Shown piece after piece: positions 53,732 through 63,335 of a DNA stretch of 64,000 bases. Positions within the stretch are counted from its first letter, which is position 1. Every line of letters begins with the position of its first letter. A program made the translations under genes and the position numbers. The notes beneath the pieces were generated by a model. That model did no database searches. It worked only from the letters and a program-made list of their open reading frames with translations, and was not told the origin of the DNA. Source of the stretch: Pseudotamlana agarivorans (lineage in GTDB: Bacteria; Bacteroidota; Bacteroidia; Flavobacteriales; Flavobacteriaceae); assembly GCF_018860245.1 (NCBI RefSeq), contig NZ_JAHKPD010000012.1, forward strand, positions 186,001 through 250,000, read 5' to 3'.

Positions 53732-55060
53732 ATGAAAACACTTAAAAATAATATTATAGTCGTTTTTCTTTTTACAGCTTCTGTATCTTTTGCGCAACAA
53801 AAAATCTGGACGCTTCAAGAATGTATAGATCACGCACTAGAATACAATATTTCTGTTAGACAAGGTCAAAATAATTTGATGCAAAATGAACAGAATGTCA
53901 TTGCTGCAAAAGGTCAGTTTTTACCAAGTTTAAGCGGGAGTATGGGCCATAGTACAACTTTTGGTAACGAAGAAGTTTTCTCTGGACAGTTTGTAAACAG
54001 AACTTCAAATAGTACGAATGTTGGTATTGGATTAAATCAGACCATTTTTAATGGCTTTAGACTAACCAATTTGTATAGGCAATCAAAGTTGAATTTAGAA
54101 AGCAATCAATTAGAACTTAATCGTATAAAGGATGATATTTCATTAAATGTGGTTAACGCCTATTTGAATGTGCTTTTTAATAAGGAACGTTTAGAAATAG
54201 CAAAGGCGCAACAAGGTTTTAGCACCAATCAATTAATTCAGGTTAAAGACTTGGTAGAGGCAGGGGTGCAACCAAGAGCTAATATTTATGATGCTGAAGC
54301 TACTGTAAGTTTAGATGCTCAGGAAGTGACTTTAGCAGAGAACAATTATAATTTAGCGCTATTAAGTTTATCACAGCTTTTACAAGTGTCTTATAATGGT
54401 TTTGAAGTAGCTGTTATGGATGTTGATTTGCCATCGAGTACTTTGTTGTATAATGATGTTCAACCAGTATTAGAATATGCCTTAGAAAACCGTAATGAAA
54501 TTAGAGTAGCCGAAAAAAATATTGAAATTGCAAAGTTGAATTCTGAGATATCAAAAAGTGGCTATTATCCGAGTGTTTCAGGAGGTTATAATTTCGGCTC
54601 AAGTGCCTTCTTTTCAAATTTAACAGATGATGAGCTTTCCTTTTTTGATCAATTGGATGGTCAGAAATCCCATGGATTGAGAGTGAGTATTAATATTCCA
54701 ATATTTTCTAGGTTTGAAAATAAAACGAATGTTGCAAAATCTAAAATTGATGAAGAAAATAGTTTGTTAAATTTAAATCAAACTAAAATCGATTTAGAAT
54801 CGACTATACAACGTGCCTTTACCGATGCACAGGGGGCCTTTAAATCTTATGTAGCGTCTAAAAAAGCTTTAGATGCCCAAGAAATTGCCCTTGAAAACTC
54901 CAAAGAGCGATTTAATGCTGGTATTATTACATCTTATGATTTAGAACAAGCTCGTGTGAGATATGTAAATGCACAAGCATCATTAATAAATGCTAAATAT
55001 GATTTTGTTTTTAAGACAAAAGTTTTAGACTTTTACATGGGAAAACCAATAACAGATTAA
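53732..55060 (+). CDS. TolC-family outer-membrane efflux channel
   Basis: The product is 442 residues with a signal peptide ending VSFAQQ. Two OEP repeats follow with long helical coiled coils and short strand pairs; the duplicated patterns ALEYNISVRQGQNNL and ALENRNEIRVAEKNIE mark the internal repeat. It provides the exit duct for the MacB-type exporter. The cargo is unknown: no biosynthetic genes are near. tsaB begins immediately after its stop. Confidence 0.93.
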   Translation: MKTLKNNIIVVFLFTASVSFAQQKIWTLQECIDHALEYNISVRQGQNNLMQNEQNVIAAKGQFLPSLSGSMGHSTTFGNEEVFSGQFVNRTSNSTNVGIGLNQTIFNGFRLTNLYRQSKLNLESNQLELNRIKDDISLNVVNAYLNVLFNKERLEIAKAQQGFSTNQLIQVKDLVEAGVQPRANIYDAEATVSLDAQEVTLAENNYNLALLSLSQLLQVSYNGFEVAVMDVDLPSSTLLYNDVQPVLEYALENRNEIRVAEKNIEIAKLNSEISKSGYYPSVSGGYNFGSSAFFSNLTDDELSFFDQLDGQKSHGLRVSINIPIFSRFENKTNVAKSKIDEENSLLNLNQTKIDLESTIQRAFTDAQGAFKSYVASKKALDAQEIALENSKERFNAGIITSYDLEQARVRYVNAQASLINAKYDFVFKTKVLDFYMGKPITD

Positions 55061-55061
55061 T

Positions 55062-55742
55062 TTGAATACGTACATACTAAATATAGAGACAGCAACTACG
55101 AATTGTTCTGTGTCACTTTCAAAAGACGGGGAAACAATTGTTTTAAAGGAGGACAACGATAAAAACTATTCGCATGCTGAACGTTTACATGTTTATATTG
55201 ATGCGGTTTTAAAAGAGGGACAAATTACGTCCAAGGCGCTTGCAGCCGTATCTGTAAGTAAGGGGCCAGGTTCTTATACCGGTTTACGAATTGGGGTTTC
55301 TGCGGCCAAGGGATTATGTTATGGTTTAGATAAGCCTTTAATTTCTGTGCCTACTTTAGAAGCATTGGCGCACCAAGTAAAAGCAGAAGCTGGTGTTATT
55401 GTATCGATGTTGGACGCAAGACGTATGGAGGTTTATTCAGCGATTTATAATTCAGATTATAGAGAAATACGCGAAACGCAAGCTGAAATTTTAGATGAAA
55501 GTTCTTTTAGTAAGTATCTAGAAAAAGGGCTTGTTTATTTTGTTGGTAATGGTGTTGAAAAAACAAAAACACTCATTAAGCACCCCAATGCAAGGTTTGT
55601 AGATGGTAAATTACCGTCGTCAAATGATATGGGTGCTATCGCTAATAGTAAGTATAAAAAAAGCGACACCGAAGATGTCGCTTATTTTGAACCGTATTAC
55701 TTAAAAGATTTTGTGGCTCTAAAGCCGAAACCAAAGTCTTAA
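55062..55742 (+). CDS. tsaB: TsaB, subunit of the tRNA t6A modification complex
   Basis: The product is 226 residues. ASKHA-type motifs are visible: ILNIETATTNCSVSL at the start, SKGPGSYTGLRIGVSAAKGL, and the sequence PTLEALAHQV. TsaB dimerises with TsaD to make N6-threonylcarbamoyladenosine at tRNA position 37. The start is TTG at 55062, one base after the TolC stop codon, so translation is coupled to an efflux operon. A minus-strand terminator lies inside its 3' coding part (55655-55683). Confidence 0.94.
   Translation: MNTYILNIETATTNCSVSLSKDGETIVLKEDNDKNYSHAERLHVYIDAVLKEGQITSKALAAVSVSKGPGSYTGLRIGVSAAKGLCYGLDKPLISVPTLEALAHQVKAEAGVIVSMLDARRMEVYSAIYNSDYREIRETQAEILDESSFSKYLEKGLVYFVGNGVEKTKTLIKHPNARFVDGKLPSSNDMGAIANSKYKKSDTEDVAYFEPYYLKDFVALKPKPKS
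55655..55683 (-). terminator. Terminator of mscS embedded in tsaB
   Basis: Read on the minus strand: AAGCGACA, loop TCTTCGG, TGTCGCTT followed by more T (seven or more in total). Eight perfect pairs. It lies 56 bases past the mscS stop and wholly within the opposite-strand tsaB coding sequence. Confidence 0.75.
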
Positions 55743-56557
55743 GCTTCTTTATGAATTTCAACTTGGTGTGGGTAAGGAATTTCAATTCCAGCCGCATCAA
55801 GTGCTTCTTTTACGTTTTCTGTAACATCGAAATATACTGTCCAATAATCGGCAGATTTACTCCATGGTCGAACTGCAAAGTTAATGGAACTATCAGCTAA
55901 TTCTGAAACATTTACTGTAGGAGCTGGATCTTTTAAAACCAATGGATGTGATGTTAATACCTGCATTAAAACTTCTTTTGTTTTCTTAATATCTGAATCG
56001 TAACCAACTCCAAAGGTTAAATCTACACGTCGCGTTCCCGATGTCGTATAGTTTACAATATTCCCATTAGATAAAGTTCCGTTAGGAATGATAATTTCTT
56101 TATTCGATAAACCAGTTAGTTTAGTGGTGAAAATCGCAATTTCTTTAACTGCACCAATTTCGCCTTGTGCTTCAATTAAATCACCCAATTTAAAAGGTTT
56201 AAATATCATAATTAATACACCTCCAGCAAAGTTAGATAATGAACCTTGTAAAGCTAAACCAACTGCTAAACCTGCCGCTGCAAGAATGGCCGCAAACGAG
56301 GTGGTCTCAACTCCTAAGGTGCCTAAAGCAACAATTATTAATACAATTTTTAATCCCCAACTTGCTAGATTAGTTAAGAAGCCTTGAAGACTCTCGTCGT
56401 AATTACCTTTAGACATTACTGTCTTAATACCATTTAAGAGTTTTGAAATAATCCAAGATCCAATAATCCATATAACTATGGCTCCAAGAAGTTTAACGCC
56501 GTACTCTAGTGCTATGTCTAGCCATTTTTCAATCTCAATTTGTTCGAAATCCATCAT
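55739..56557 (-). CDS. Small-conductance mechanosensitive channel, MscS family
   Basis: The product is 272 residues with three N-terminal membrane helices (about 20-42, 62-82 and 88-112). The pore helix TM3 has the Gly/Ala pattern ILAAAGLAVGLALQGSLSNFAGG, and the beta domain begins with FKLGDLIEAQGEIGAVKEI. It should open under membrane tension to release solutes on osmotic downshock. Its stop overlaps the tsaB stop by four bases (TTAA). Confidence 0.93.
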   Translation of the reverse strand: MMDFEQIEIEKWLDIALEYGVKLLGAIVIWIIGSWIISKLLNGIKTVMSKGNYDESLQGFLTNLASWGLKIVLIIVALGTLGVETTSFAAILAAAGLAVGLALQGSLSNFAGGVLIMIFKPFKLGDLIEAQGEIGAVKEIAIFTTKLTGLSNKEIIIPNGTLSNGNIVNYTTSGTRRVDLTFGVGYDSDIKKTKEVLMQVLTSHPLVLKDPAPTVNVSELADSSINFAVRPWSKSADYWTVYFDVTENVKEALDAAGIEIPYPHQVEIHKEA

Positions 56558-56781
56558 ATTGTTTAAAATTAAGTTTATTCAAAAATATCAACTATTCTGA
56601 ATAAATCATGTGTTAATTGATGAAAAAAAGGTTAATTTTTGGACGAATGCTATGATTTTGAGATAGAATTACCTTAAATTTTGAATGATTTGAAGGCATT
56701 TGCGAAATCTAAATTATAGTGGGCTTTTAATTACTTAAAGATAGACAACTGATTATTTTTTGATACTTTATACGATATTAT

Positions 56782-56816
56782 AAAAAAAGGTCGTTTAAAA
56801 TACATTTTAAACGACC
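56782..56816 (-). terminator. Intrinsic terminator of gltBD
   Basis: GGTCGTTTAAAAT (56789-56801), a two-base centre, ATTTTAAACGACC (56804-56816): 13 complementary bases. The A run at 56782-56788 becomes a T run on the minus strand. It is 28 bases past the gltD stop. Confidence 0.88.
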
Positions 56817-56843
56817 TCTTATATTACACTAATTTAAAATTTA

Positions 56844-58307
56844 CTACATAGCAACTAAATCACCAGTCATATCTTTTGATGGTAAGTTTGATTTACCCAT
56901 TAAATAAATATCAACTTGTCTAGCAGCTTCTCTACCTTCAGAAATAGCCCAAACAATTAATGATTGTCCGCGACGCATATCTCCAGCAGTAAAAATATGA
57001 GGTACATTGGTTTGGTATTTTCCGTATTCAGCTTTATAGTTAGAACGGGCATCTTTTTCAAGTCCTAATTTATCGGCTAAAGTAGCTTCAGGGCCTGTGA
57101 AACCAAGAGCTAATAATGCTAAGTCACATGGCCAAGTTTTTTCAGTTCCAGCAATTTCAATTAATTGTGGACGCTGGCCTGGTACCATTTTCCATTCTAC
57201 ATTTACAGTTTTTAAAGCCGTTAATTTTCCGTTTTCATCTTTGATGAATTCCTTGGTATTAATCAACCAGTTTCTTTCAACACCTTCTTGGTGAGACGAT
57301 GAAGTTTTTAACTGCAATGGCCAGAAAGGCCAAGGTGTAGATGGTGAACGGTGTCCTGGAGGTTTCGGCATGATTTCAAAATTCACAACCGATTTTGCGC
57401 CTTGACGGTTAGAAGTACCAACACAGTCGGATCCTGTATCTCCACCACCAATAACAATAACGTTTTTATCTGTAGCTAATACTTGATCTTTAATATCTTG
57501 TCCGAAAACGACCTTTGTTTGTTGTGTTAAGAAATCCATTGCTTGAACCACACCATCGGCATCGGCACCAGTTGTTGGTAAACTTCTTCTTTCTGTTGCT
57601 CCACCACAAAGCACTACAGAATCGAATGCTTTTAAATCTTTAACATCATAATTAACACCAACATTTACGTTTGTCTTAAAAGTGATGCCTTCAGCTTCTA
57701 AAATGGCCACACGACGGTCTATAATCCCTTTTTCCATTTTGAAATTAGGGATTCCGTAACGTAATAATCCTCCGATAGCGTCATCACGTTCAAAAACAGT
57801 TACGGTGTGTCCTGCTCTATTTAATTGTTGAGCAGCAGCAAGACCAGCAGGACCAGAACCTACAATGGCTATGGTTTTTCCGGTTCTAGTTTTAGGAGGT
57901 TGAGGTTTTATCCAGCCTTCTTTAAAAGCACGTTCAACAATGCTTTTTTCAATTTCTTCAATGGCAACAGGGTCTTCGATTATACCTAATACACATGATT
58001 TTTCGCATGGTGCAGGACATAGTCTTCCTGTGAATTCAGGGAAGTTATTTGTTGAATGCAATAACCAAGAGGCTTTTTGCCATTCACCTTGGTGTACCAT
58101 ATGATTGAAGTCCGGAATTAGGTTTCCTAGGGGACAACCACTATGGCAAAACGGTATACCGCAATCCATGCAACGAGAACCTTGTTTCGTTTGTTCCTCT
58201 TCACTTAATGGTATCGTAAATTCTTGATAATTCTTGATACGATCCTTAACCGGTTCGTAGCTTTCATCTTGTCTTTCAAATTCTTTAAATCCAGTTACTT
58301 TTCCCAT
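56844..58307 (-). CDS. gltD: Glutamate synthase (NADPH) small subunit
   Basis: The product is 487 residues. The N-terminal Fe-S segment CMDCGIPFCHSGCPLGN is followed by an FAD-binding fold (GSGPAGLAAAQQL) and an NADPH-binding fold (VIGGGDTGSDCVGTS). GltD passes electrons from NADPH to the large subunit. It starts 4 bases after the gltB stop, so the two form an operon. A terminator follows the stop. Confidence 0.96.
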   Translation of the reverse strand: MGKVTGFKEFERQDESYEPVKDRIKNYQEFTIPLSEEEQTKQGSRCMDCGIPFCHSGCPLGNLIPDFNHMVHQGEWQKASWLLHSTNNFPEFTGRLCPAPCEKSCVLGIIEDPVAIEEIEKSIVERAFKEGWIKPQPPKTRTGKTIAIVGSGPAGLAAAQQLNRAGHTVTVFERDDAIGGLLRYGIPNFKMEKGIIDRRVAILEAEGITFKTNVNVGVNYDVKDLKAFDSVVLCGGATERRSLPTTGADADGVVQAMDFLTQQTKVVFGQDIKDQVLATDKNVIVIGGGDTGSDCVGTSNRQGAKSVVNFEIMPKPPGHRSPSTPWPFWPLQLKTSSSHQEGVERNWLINTKEFIKDENGKLTALKTVNVEWKMVPGQRPQLIEIAGTEKTWPCDLALLALGFTGPEATLADKLGLEKDARSNYKAEYGKYQTNVPHIFTAGDMRRGQSLIVWAISEGREAARQVDIYLMGKSNLPSKDMTGDLVAM

Positions 58308-58311
58308 GACA

Positions 58312-61300
58312 CTATGCTGTTGTTAATTCTTCTACCATTGGTTCTTCAGTCTCTAAACGTTTTAAGGCACGTTTGTATTCTATTGGCATCACTTTTACAA
58401 AGTTTGTTAAGCTAGTTTCCCAGTTTTCCAATAATTCTTTACCTCTATTACTATCTGTATAAAGCACGTGCTTTTCTATAGCTTGTTTTAATTCTGTAGC
58501 ATCTTCTGCTGCGATGTCTTCAAATTCGATAGTCTCTGTGTTACATAAACCATTTACAAATTTGTTTTCAGGATCGTAAACATAAGCAATACCACCACTC
58601 ATACCTGCAGCGAAGTTTCTACCAGTTGATCCTAATACGATTACGCGACCACCAGTCATGTACTCACAACCATGATCTCCTACACCTTCAACAACTGTGG
58701 TTGCACCAGAGTTACGAACCGCAAAACGTTCTCCAGCGATACCGTTTATATAAGCTTCACCTTCAACTGCACCAAATAAACAAACGTTACCAACAATGAT
58801 ATTGTTTTCGGCTATAAAGTCGGCTGTAGCTGGTTTTTTGATAATTAATTTAGCTCCAGATAAACCTTTACCTAAGTAATCATTGGTGTTACCATCAACC
58901 GTAAACGTTAAACCGTGGGCTCCAAAAGCACCGAAACTTTGTCCGGCAGAACCTGTGAAATTGATGTTTAAAGTATCTTCAGGTAAACCTAAGTGACCGT
59001 AAATTTTAGAAATTTCGTTACTTACAATCGCACCAACTGTACGGTTAATGTTGTTTATTGGATATGATAAGTTCGTTTTTTCTTTTCTATATAAAGCTCT
59101 GTGAGAATCTTTTAATATTTTAAAGTCGATAACTTTTTCTAAGTTGTGATCTTGTATTTCTGTGTTTCTAACCGTAAGTTCTCTGTATGAACTTGGTCTG
59201 TGTAAAATACTTGATAAATCTAAACCTTTAGCTTTATAATGCTTAATGGCTTTGTTCGCATTAATTTTATGCGTTTGACCTACCATTTCAGCTAAAGTTC
59301 TAAATCCTAATTGTGCCATAATCGCTCTTAATTCTTCAGCAATATAGAAGAAGAAGTTAATCACATGTTCTGGTGTTCCTTTAAAGTTTTTACGTAACTC
59401 TTTATCTTGAGTTGCTATTCCAACAGGACAAGTATTTAAGTGGCACTTGCGCATCATGATACACCCTGAAGCTACTAATGGCGCTGTTGCAAATCCGAAT
59501 TCTTCAGCTCCTAATAAAGCAGCGATAGCAACATCACGACCTGTTTTTAATTGGCCGTCACATTCTACAACGATACGACTTCTTAAGTTGTTAAGTACTA
59601 AAGTTTGTTGTGCTTCAGATAAACCAAGTTCCCAAGGTAAACCAGCATGTTTTAATGAGGTAAGTGGTGACGCTCCTGTTCCTCCATCGTATCCAGAGAT
59701 AAGAACAACATCTGCTTTTGCTTTTGCAACACCAGCAGCAATAGTTCCTACACCAACTTCAGATACTAATTTTACATTAACTCGTGCTTCACGATTCGCA
59801 TTCTTTAAATCGAAAATTAATTGTGCTAAATCTTCAATAGAATAAATATCGTGATGCGGTGGTGGTGAAATTAACCCTACGAAAGGTGTTGAATTTCTAG
59901 CCGAAGCAATCCATGGTAATACTTTCTCACCAGGTAATTGTCCGCCCTCACCAGGTTTAGCACCTTGAGCCATTTTAATTTGAATTTCCTTCGCATTAGT
60001 AAGGTAATGAGAAGTTACACCAAAACGCCCAGAAGCTACTTGCTTGATAGCAGAGTTTCTACTATCACCATTCATATCTTTTTGGAAACGCTTTCTATCT
60101 TCCCCACCTTCACCAGAATTGGATTTTCCTCCAATACGGTTCATAGCAATAGCTAGATTTTCGTGTGCTTCACGAGAAATAGATCCGTAAGACATCGCTC
60201 CCGTTTTGAAACGTTTTACGATTTCTGTCCATGGTTCTACTTCCTCTAAAGGAATAGGGTCTAAATTATCAAACTCAAATAAACCACGAATGGTCATTAA
60301 GTTTTCCGATTGTTCGTTAATGGCTTTTGAATAAACATCGTAACTGGCTTGATCACTTAATCTAACCGCTTGTTGCAGTTTAGCAACTGTTGTAGGGTTA
60401 AATAAGTGGCGCTCACCGTTACGTCTCCATCTGTAATCCCCTCCAATGTTTAAACCTAGGTTTTTATCAACCTTATTGTCTGGGTAAGCTTGTTTATAAC
60501 GTTCGTTTATTTCTTTTTCTATTTCGTATAACCCAATACCTTCAACTCTAGAAGCGGTGTATGGGAAGTATTTTTCAACAAATTGCGAGTTGAAACCAAC
60601 GATTTCGAAAATTTGAGAACCTCTATATGAGTGTAATGTTGAGATTCCAATTTTATTCATAATTTTAAGAATACCTGTTCCAATGGCTTTATTGAAGTTA
60701 TCAACGGCTTTTTGCTCGTCGATTCCTTCTATGAAACCATCTTTTACTTGCATTCTAATAATTTCATTCACCATATAAGGGTTAATAGCACTGGCGCCAT
60801 ATCCAAATAAAGTGGCAAAATGATGCGGCTCACGTGGTTCTGCAGATTCGATAATGATATCGAAATTTGAACGCTTACGTAAACGGTTTAATTGGTGATT
60901 CACATAAGAACAAGCCAATAAACAAGGTATTGGTGCAAATTCTTGGTTTACACCTCTATCTGAAAGAATTATAATATTTGTTTTTCTTTCTAAAGATTTT
61001 TCTATTTGAATAACAATATCCTCTAAAGCATCTTCAAGTCCGTTAAGACCTTTGTTTTTCGGATATAACATTTGAATCGTTTCAGCTTTAAAGGCTTCAA
61101 TTGAAATGCTTCTAATTTTCTCTAAATCTGCATTAGAAATTACAGGATTTTGAATACGAAGCTTTCTACATTGTCTTTCAGTAATGCTGAAAATGTTTCT
61201 GTCTTTACCTAAATTTAAACTGATATCGGTAACAATTTCTTCACGGATACCATCTAAAGGTGGGTTGGTAACCTGAGCGAATAATTGTTTGAAGTAGTTT

Positions 61301-62826
61301 GAAATTAATTGTGGTCTATCTGATAATACAGCCAAAGGTGTATCAATACCCATAGATCCTAATGCTTCCTTACCATTTACCGCCATTGGCGTAATAACTT
61401 CTTGAATATCTTCGAACGTGTAGTTAAATAAACGTTGTCTAGTTTTGATATCAATAGTTTCAATTGGACAAGTTTCGCTAGTATAAGGAACGTCTTTTAG
61501 GTGTAGTCTTGTTTTGTCTAACCACTCTTTATATGGTCTTTCAGAAACAATTTTACTTTTAATTTCTTCATCACCAATAATGCGACCTTCATTCATATCG
61601 ACCAAGAACATTTTTCCTGGTTCTAATCTTCCGTGTTCTTTAACGTCTTCTGGAGCAACTTCAACCACACCAATTTCAGATGACATGATTAGTTTTCCGC
61701 TTTTAGTTACGGTATATCTTGATGGTCTTAAACCATTTCTATCTAATAAAGCACCTACATAGTCACCATCTGTAAAAGGTACAGAAGCAGGACCATCCCA
61801 AGGCTCCATGATACAAGCGTTATACTCGTAAAATGCTTTACGCTCTTCAGACATGGTTTTGTGTTTTTCCCATGCTTCAGGAATCATCATCATCATGATT
61901 TCTGGTAAAGAACGTCCGGTATGTGTTAGTAATTCCACAACCATATCCATAGAAGCCGAATCTGACTTTCCAGGAAGGATAATTGGGAATAATTTATCTA
62001 TTTGCGGTCCGAAAACATCAGATTTCATGATTTCTTCACGAACACGCATACGGCTTACGTTTCCACGTAAGGTGTTAATTTCTCCATTCTGACACATGAA
62101 ACGGAATGGCTGAGCCAATTCCCAAGTAGGCATTGTGTTTGTAGAGAAACGTTGGTGTACTAAAGCTAAACGCGTTACTAAGTCAATTTGCTGTAAATCG
62201 GTATAATAAGGACCAATATCTTCTGGCATAATAATACCTTTATAGATAATGGTTGTGTTAGATAAGCTAGGTACGTAGAAATAAGCACTTTCAGAGATTT
62301 TTGACTCTCTAATTTTGTGCTCTGTTATCTTTCTAGCCGCATATAATTTTGCTTTGAAATCTGCTTCAGAAATGGTTTCTGATTTACCAATAAATAATTG
62401 TTCGATATTTGGTTCTGATGCTAATGCAATCTCACCTAATTGTGAAGAATCAACTGGAACTTTTCTCCAGCCTAAAACAACAAGTCCTTGATTGGTTACT
62501 TCCTTTTCAAAAGTTGTTTTACAAAATTGGTATTGGTTGGTAACTTTAGGCAAGAACACCATGCCTACCGCATATTCACGTTGTTCTGGGATAGTAAAAT
62601 CACAAACACGTGTAAAATAATCATGAGGAATATCAATTAGTAATCCTGCACCATCACCAGTTTTTCCATCGGCACTAACACCTCCACGGTGTTCCAATTT
62701 CACGAGTATTTCTAAGGCGTCATGAATGATTTGATTTGTCTTCTCTCCTTTAAGATTACAAATGAAACCGGCGCCACAGTTTTCATGTTCGAATTCTGGC
62801 AAATAAAGTCCTTGTTTCTTCAGCAT
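58312..62826 (-). CDS. gltB: Glutamate synthase large subunit
   Basis: The product is 1504 residues from the ATG at 62826; a TTG at 62835 would add three residues. The class II amidotransferase nucleophile is C17 in HENCGAGF, so a 16-residue propeptide should be removed. FMN and central domains follow, with the 3Fe-4S motif [13 protein letters not shown]. The C-terminal beta-helix domain ([38 protein letters not shown]) is intact. It makes glutamate from glutamine and 2-oxoglutarate. It is divergent from a porin gene across a 509-base region. Confidence 0.96.
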   Translation of the reverse strand: MLKKQGLYLPEFEHENCGAGFICNLKGEKTNQIIHDALEILVKLEHRGGVSADGKTGDGAGLLIDIPHDYFTRVCDFTIPEQREYAVGMVFLPKVTNQYQFCKTTFEKEVTNQGLVVLGWRKVPVDSSQLGEIALASEPNIEQLFIGKSETISEADFKAKLYAARKITEHKIRESKISESAYFYVPSLSNTTIIYKGIIMPEDIGPYYTDLQQIDLVTRLALVHQRFSTNTMPTWELAQPFRFMCQNGEINTLRGNVSRMRVREEIMKSDVFGPQIDKLFPIILPGKSDSASMDMVVELLTHTGRSLPEIMMMMIPEAWEKHKTMSEERKAFYEYNACIMEPWDGPASVPFTDGDYVGALLDRNGLRPSRYTVTKSGKLIMSSEIGVVEVAPEDVKEHGRLEPGKMFLVDMNEGRIIGDEEIKSKIVSERPYKEWLDKTRLHLKDVPYTSETCPIETIDIKTRQRLFNYTFEDIQEVITPMAVNGKEALGSMGIDTPLAVLSDRPQLISNYFKQLFAQVTNPPLDGIREEIVTDISLNLGKDRNIFSITERQCRKLRIQNPVISNADLEKIRSISIEAFKAETIQMLYPKNKGLNGLEDALEDIVIQIEKSLERKTNIIILSDRGVNQEFAPIPCLLACSYVNHQLNRLRKRSNFDIIIESAEPREPHHFATLFGYGASAINPYMVNEIIRMQVKDGFIEGIDEQKAVDNFNKAIGTGILKIMNKIGISTLHSYRGSQIFEIVGFNSQFVEKYFPYTASRVEGIGLYEIEKEINERYKQAYPDNKVDKNLGLNIGGDYRWRRNGERHLFNPTTVAKLQQAVRLSDQASYDVYSKAINEQSENLMTIRGLFEFDNLDPIPLEEVEPWTEIVKRFKTGAMSYGSISREAHENLAIAMNRIGGKSNSGEGGEDRKRFQKDMNGDSRNSAIKQVASGRFGVTSHYLTNAKEIQIKMAQGAKPGEGGQLPGEKVLPWIASARNSTPFVGLISPPPHHDIYSIEDLAQLIFDLKNANREARVNVKLVSEVGVGTIAAGVAKAKADVVLISGYDGGTGASPLTSLKHAGLPWELGLSEAQQTLVLNNLRSRIVVECDGQLKTGRDVAIAALLGAEEFGFATAPLVASGCIMMRKCHLNTCPVGIATQDKELRKNFKGTPEHVINFFFYIAEELRAIMAQLGFRTLAEMVGQTHKINANKAIKHYKAKGLDLSSILHRPSSYRELTVRNTEIQDHNLEKVIDFKILKDSHRALYRKEKTNLSYPINNINRTVGAIVSNEISKIYGHLGLPEDTLNINFTGSAGQSFGAFGAHGLTFTVDGNTNDYLGKGLSGAKLIIKKPATADFIAENNIIVGNVCLFGAVEGEAYINGIAGERFAVRNSGATTVVEGVGDHGCEYMTGGRVIVLGSTGRNFAAGMSGGIAYVYDPENKFVNGLCNTETIEFEDIAAEDATELKQAIEKHVLYTDSNRGKELLENWETSLTNFVKVMPIEYKRALKRLETEEPMVEELTTA

Positions 62827-63136
62827 AATCAACAATATTGGTTTTAAAAACTTGAGTTGAAATGTAAAGATATGGACTCCATATAGAATAACAATAAGCT
62901 AGAATTCATTATTTCGTTTTTACGAGTTAACTCAATATTATTATAATGATATGTCAATATTAATGAGCTTTTTTAATAAATATTCAAATAGAAAAAGAGC
63001 GCTATTTATATAGATATCTAAATTAATGCAATCATTTAATTTAAATATTAAAGTAATGCTATAAAAACACTGAAAATACTGACAATAATTCAAATGTTAA
63101 AAATGTTAAAAAAGCAATAATGTAAAAAATATCAAT

Positions 63137-63161
63137 AATACCCTTAAAAAAATAGGGTTAA
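63137..63161. promoter_or_regulatory. Inverted repeat, possible operator, copy 1
   Basis: AATACCC, 11 bases, GGGTTAA. The core ACCCT/AGGGT is palindromic. A related copy lies about 53 bases downstream, close to five helical turns. Confidence 0.45.
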
Positions 63162-63188
63162 AAATAGAAAATCAATAAAAGTGAATGA

Positions 63189-63216
63189 AATACCCCTGTT
63201 TTTTATGGGGGTTAAA
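63189..63216. promoter_or_regulatory. Inverted repeat, possible operator, copy 2
   Basis: AATACCCC, 10 bases, GGGGGTTAAA. It shares AATACCC and GGGTTAA with copy 1 and lies 12 bases upstream of the porin -7-like box. Confidence 0.45.
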
Positions 63217-63227
63217 TGTTTTTGACA

Positions 63228-63235
63228 TAAGTTTG
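63228..63235 (+). promoter_or_regulatory. Possible -7 element of the porin gene
   Basis: TAAGTTTG fits TAnnTTTG. No TTTG at the right distance is seen upstream; copy 2 of the inverted repeat occupies that place, which would suit an activator. Confidence 0.4.
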
Positions 63236-63335
63236 ACCCATTCTTAAGCGATAAAGATCTAAGAAAATCAACCAAAACTTAAAAACAAACAAACCTTAGG
63301 TCTTAAAAATTAACAACTTAAAAATAATAACAATT

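Larger units (their letters stand above)
62827..63335. other. Divergent gltB/porin control region
   Basis: This 509-base gap has no gene that I can support. It is very AT-rich. It holds two related inverted repeats (63137-63161 and 63189-63216) and a -7-like TAAGTTTG (63228-63235) facing the porin. No clear promoter facing gltB was found. The final 100 bases before the porin ATG are a probable leader rich in A. Confidence 0.6.

Noticed and set aside
49416-55060. The five-gene exporter as a possible bacteriocin or toxin secretion system
   Set aside because: No peptidase domain on the ATPase, no small precursor gene and no biosynthetic gene; it fits a general MacB-type efflux system.
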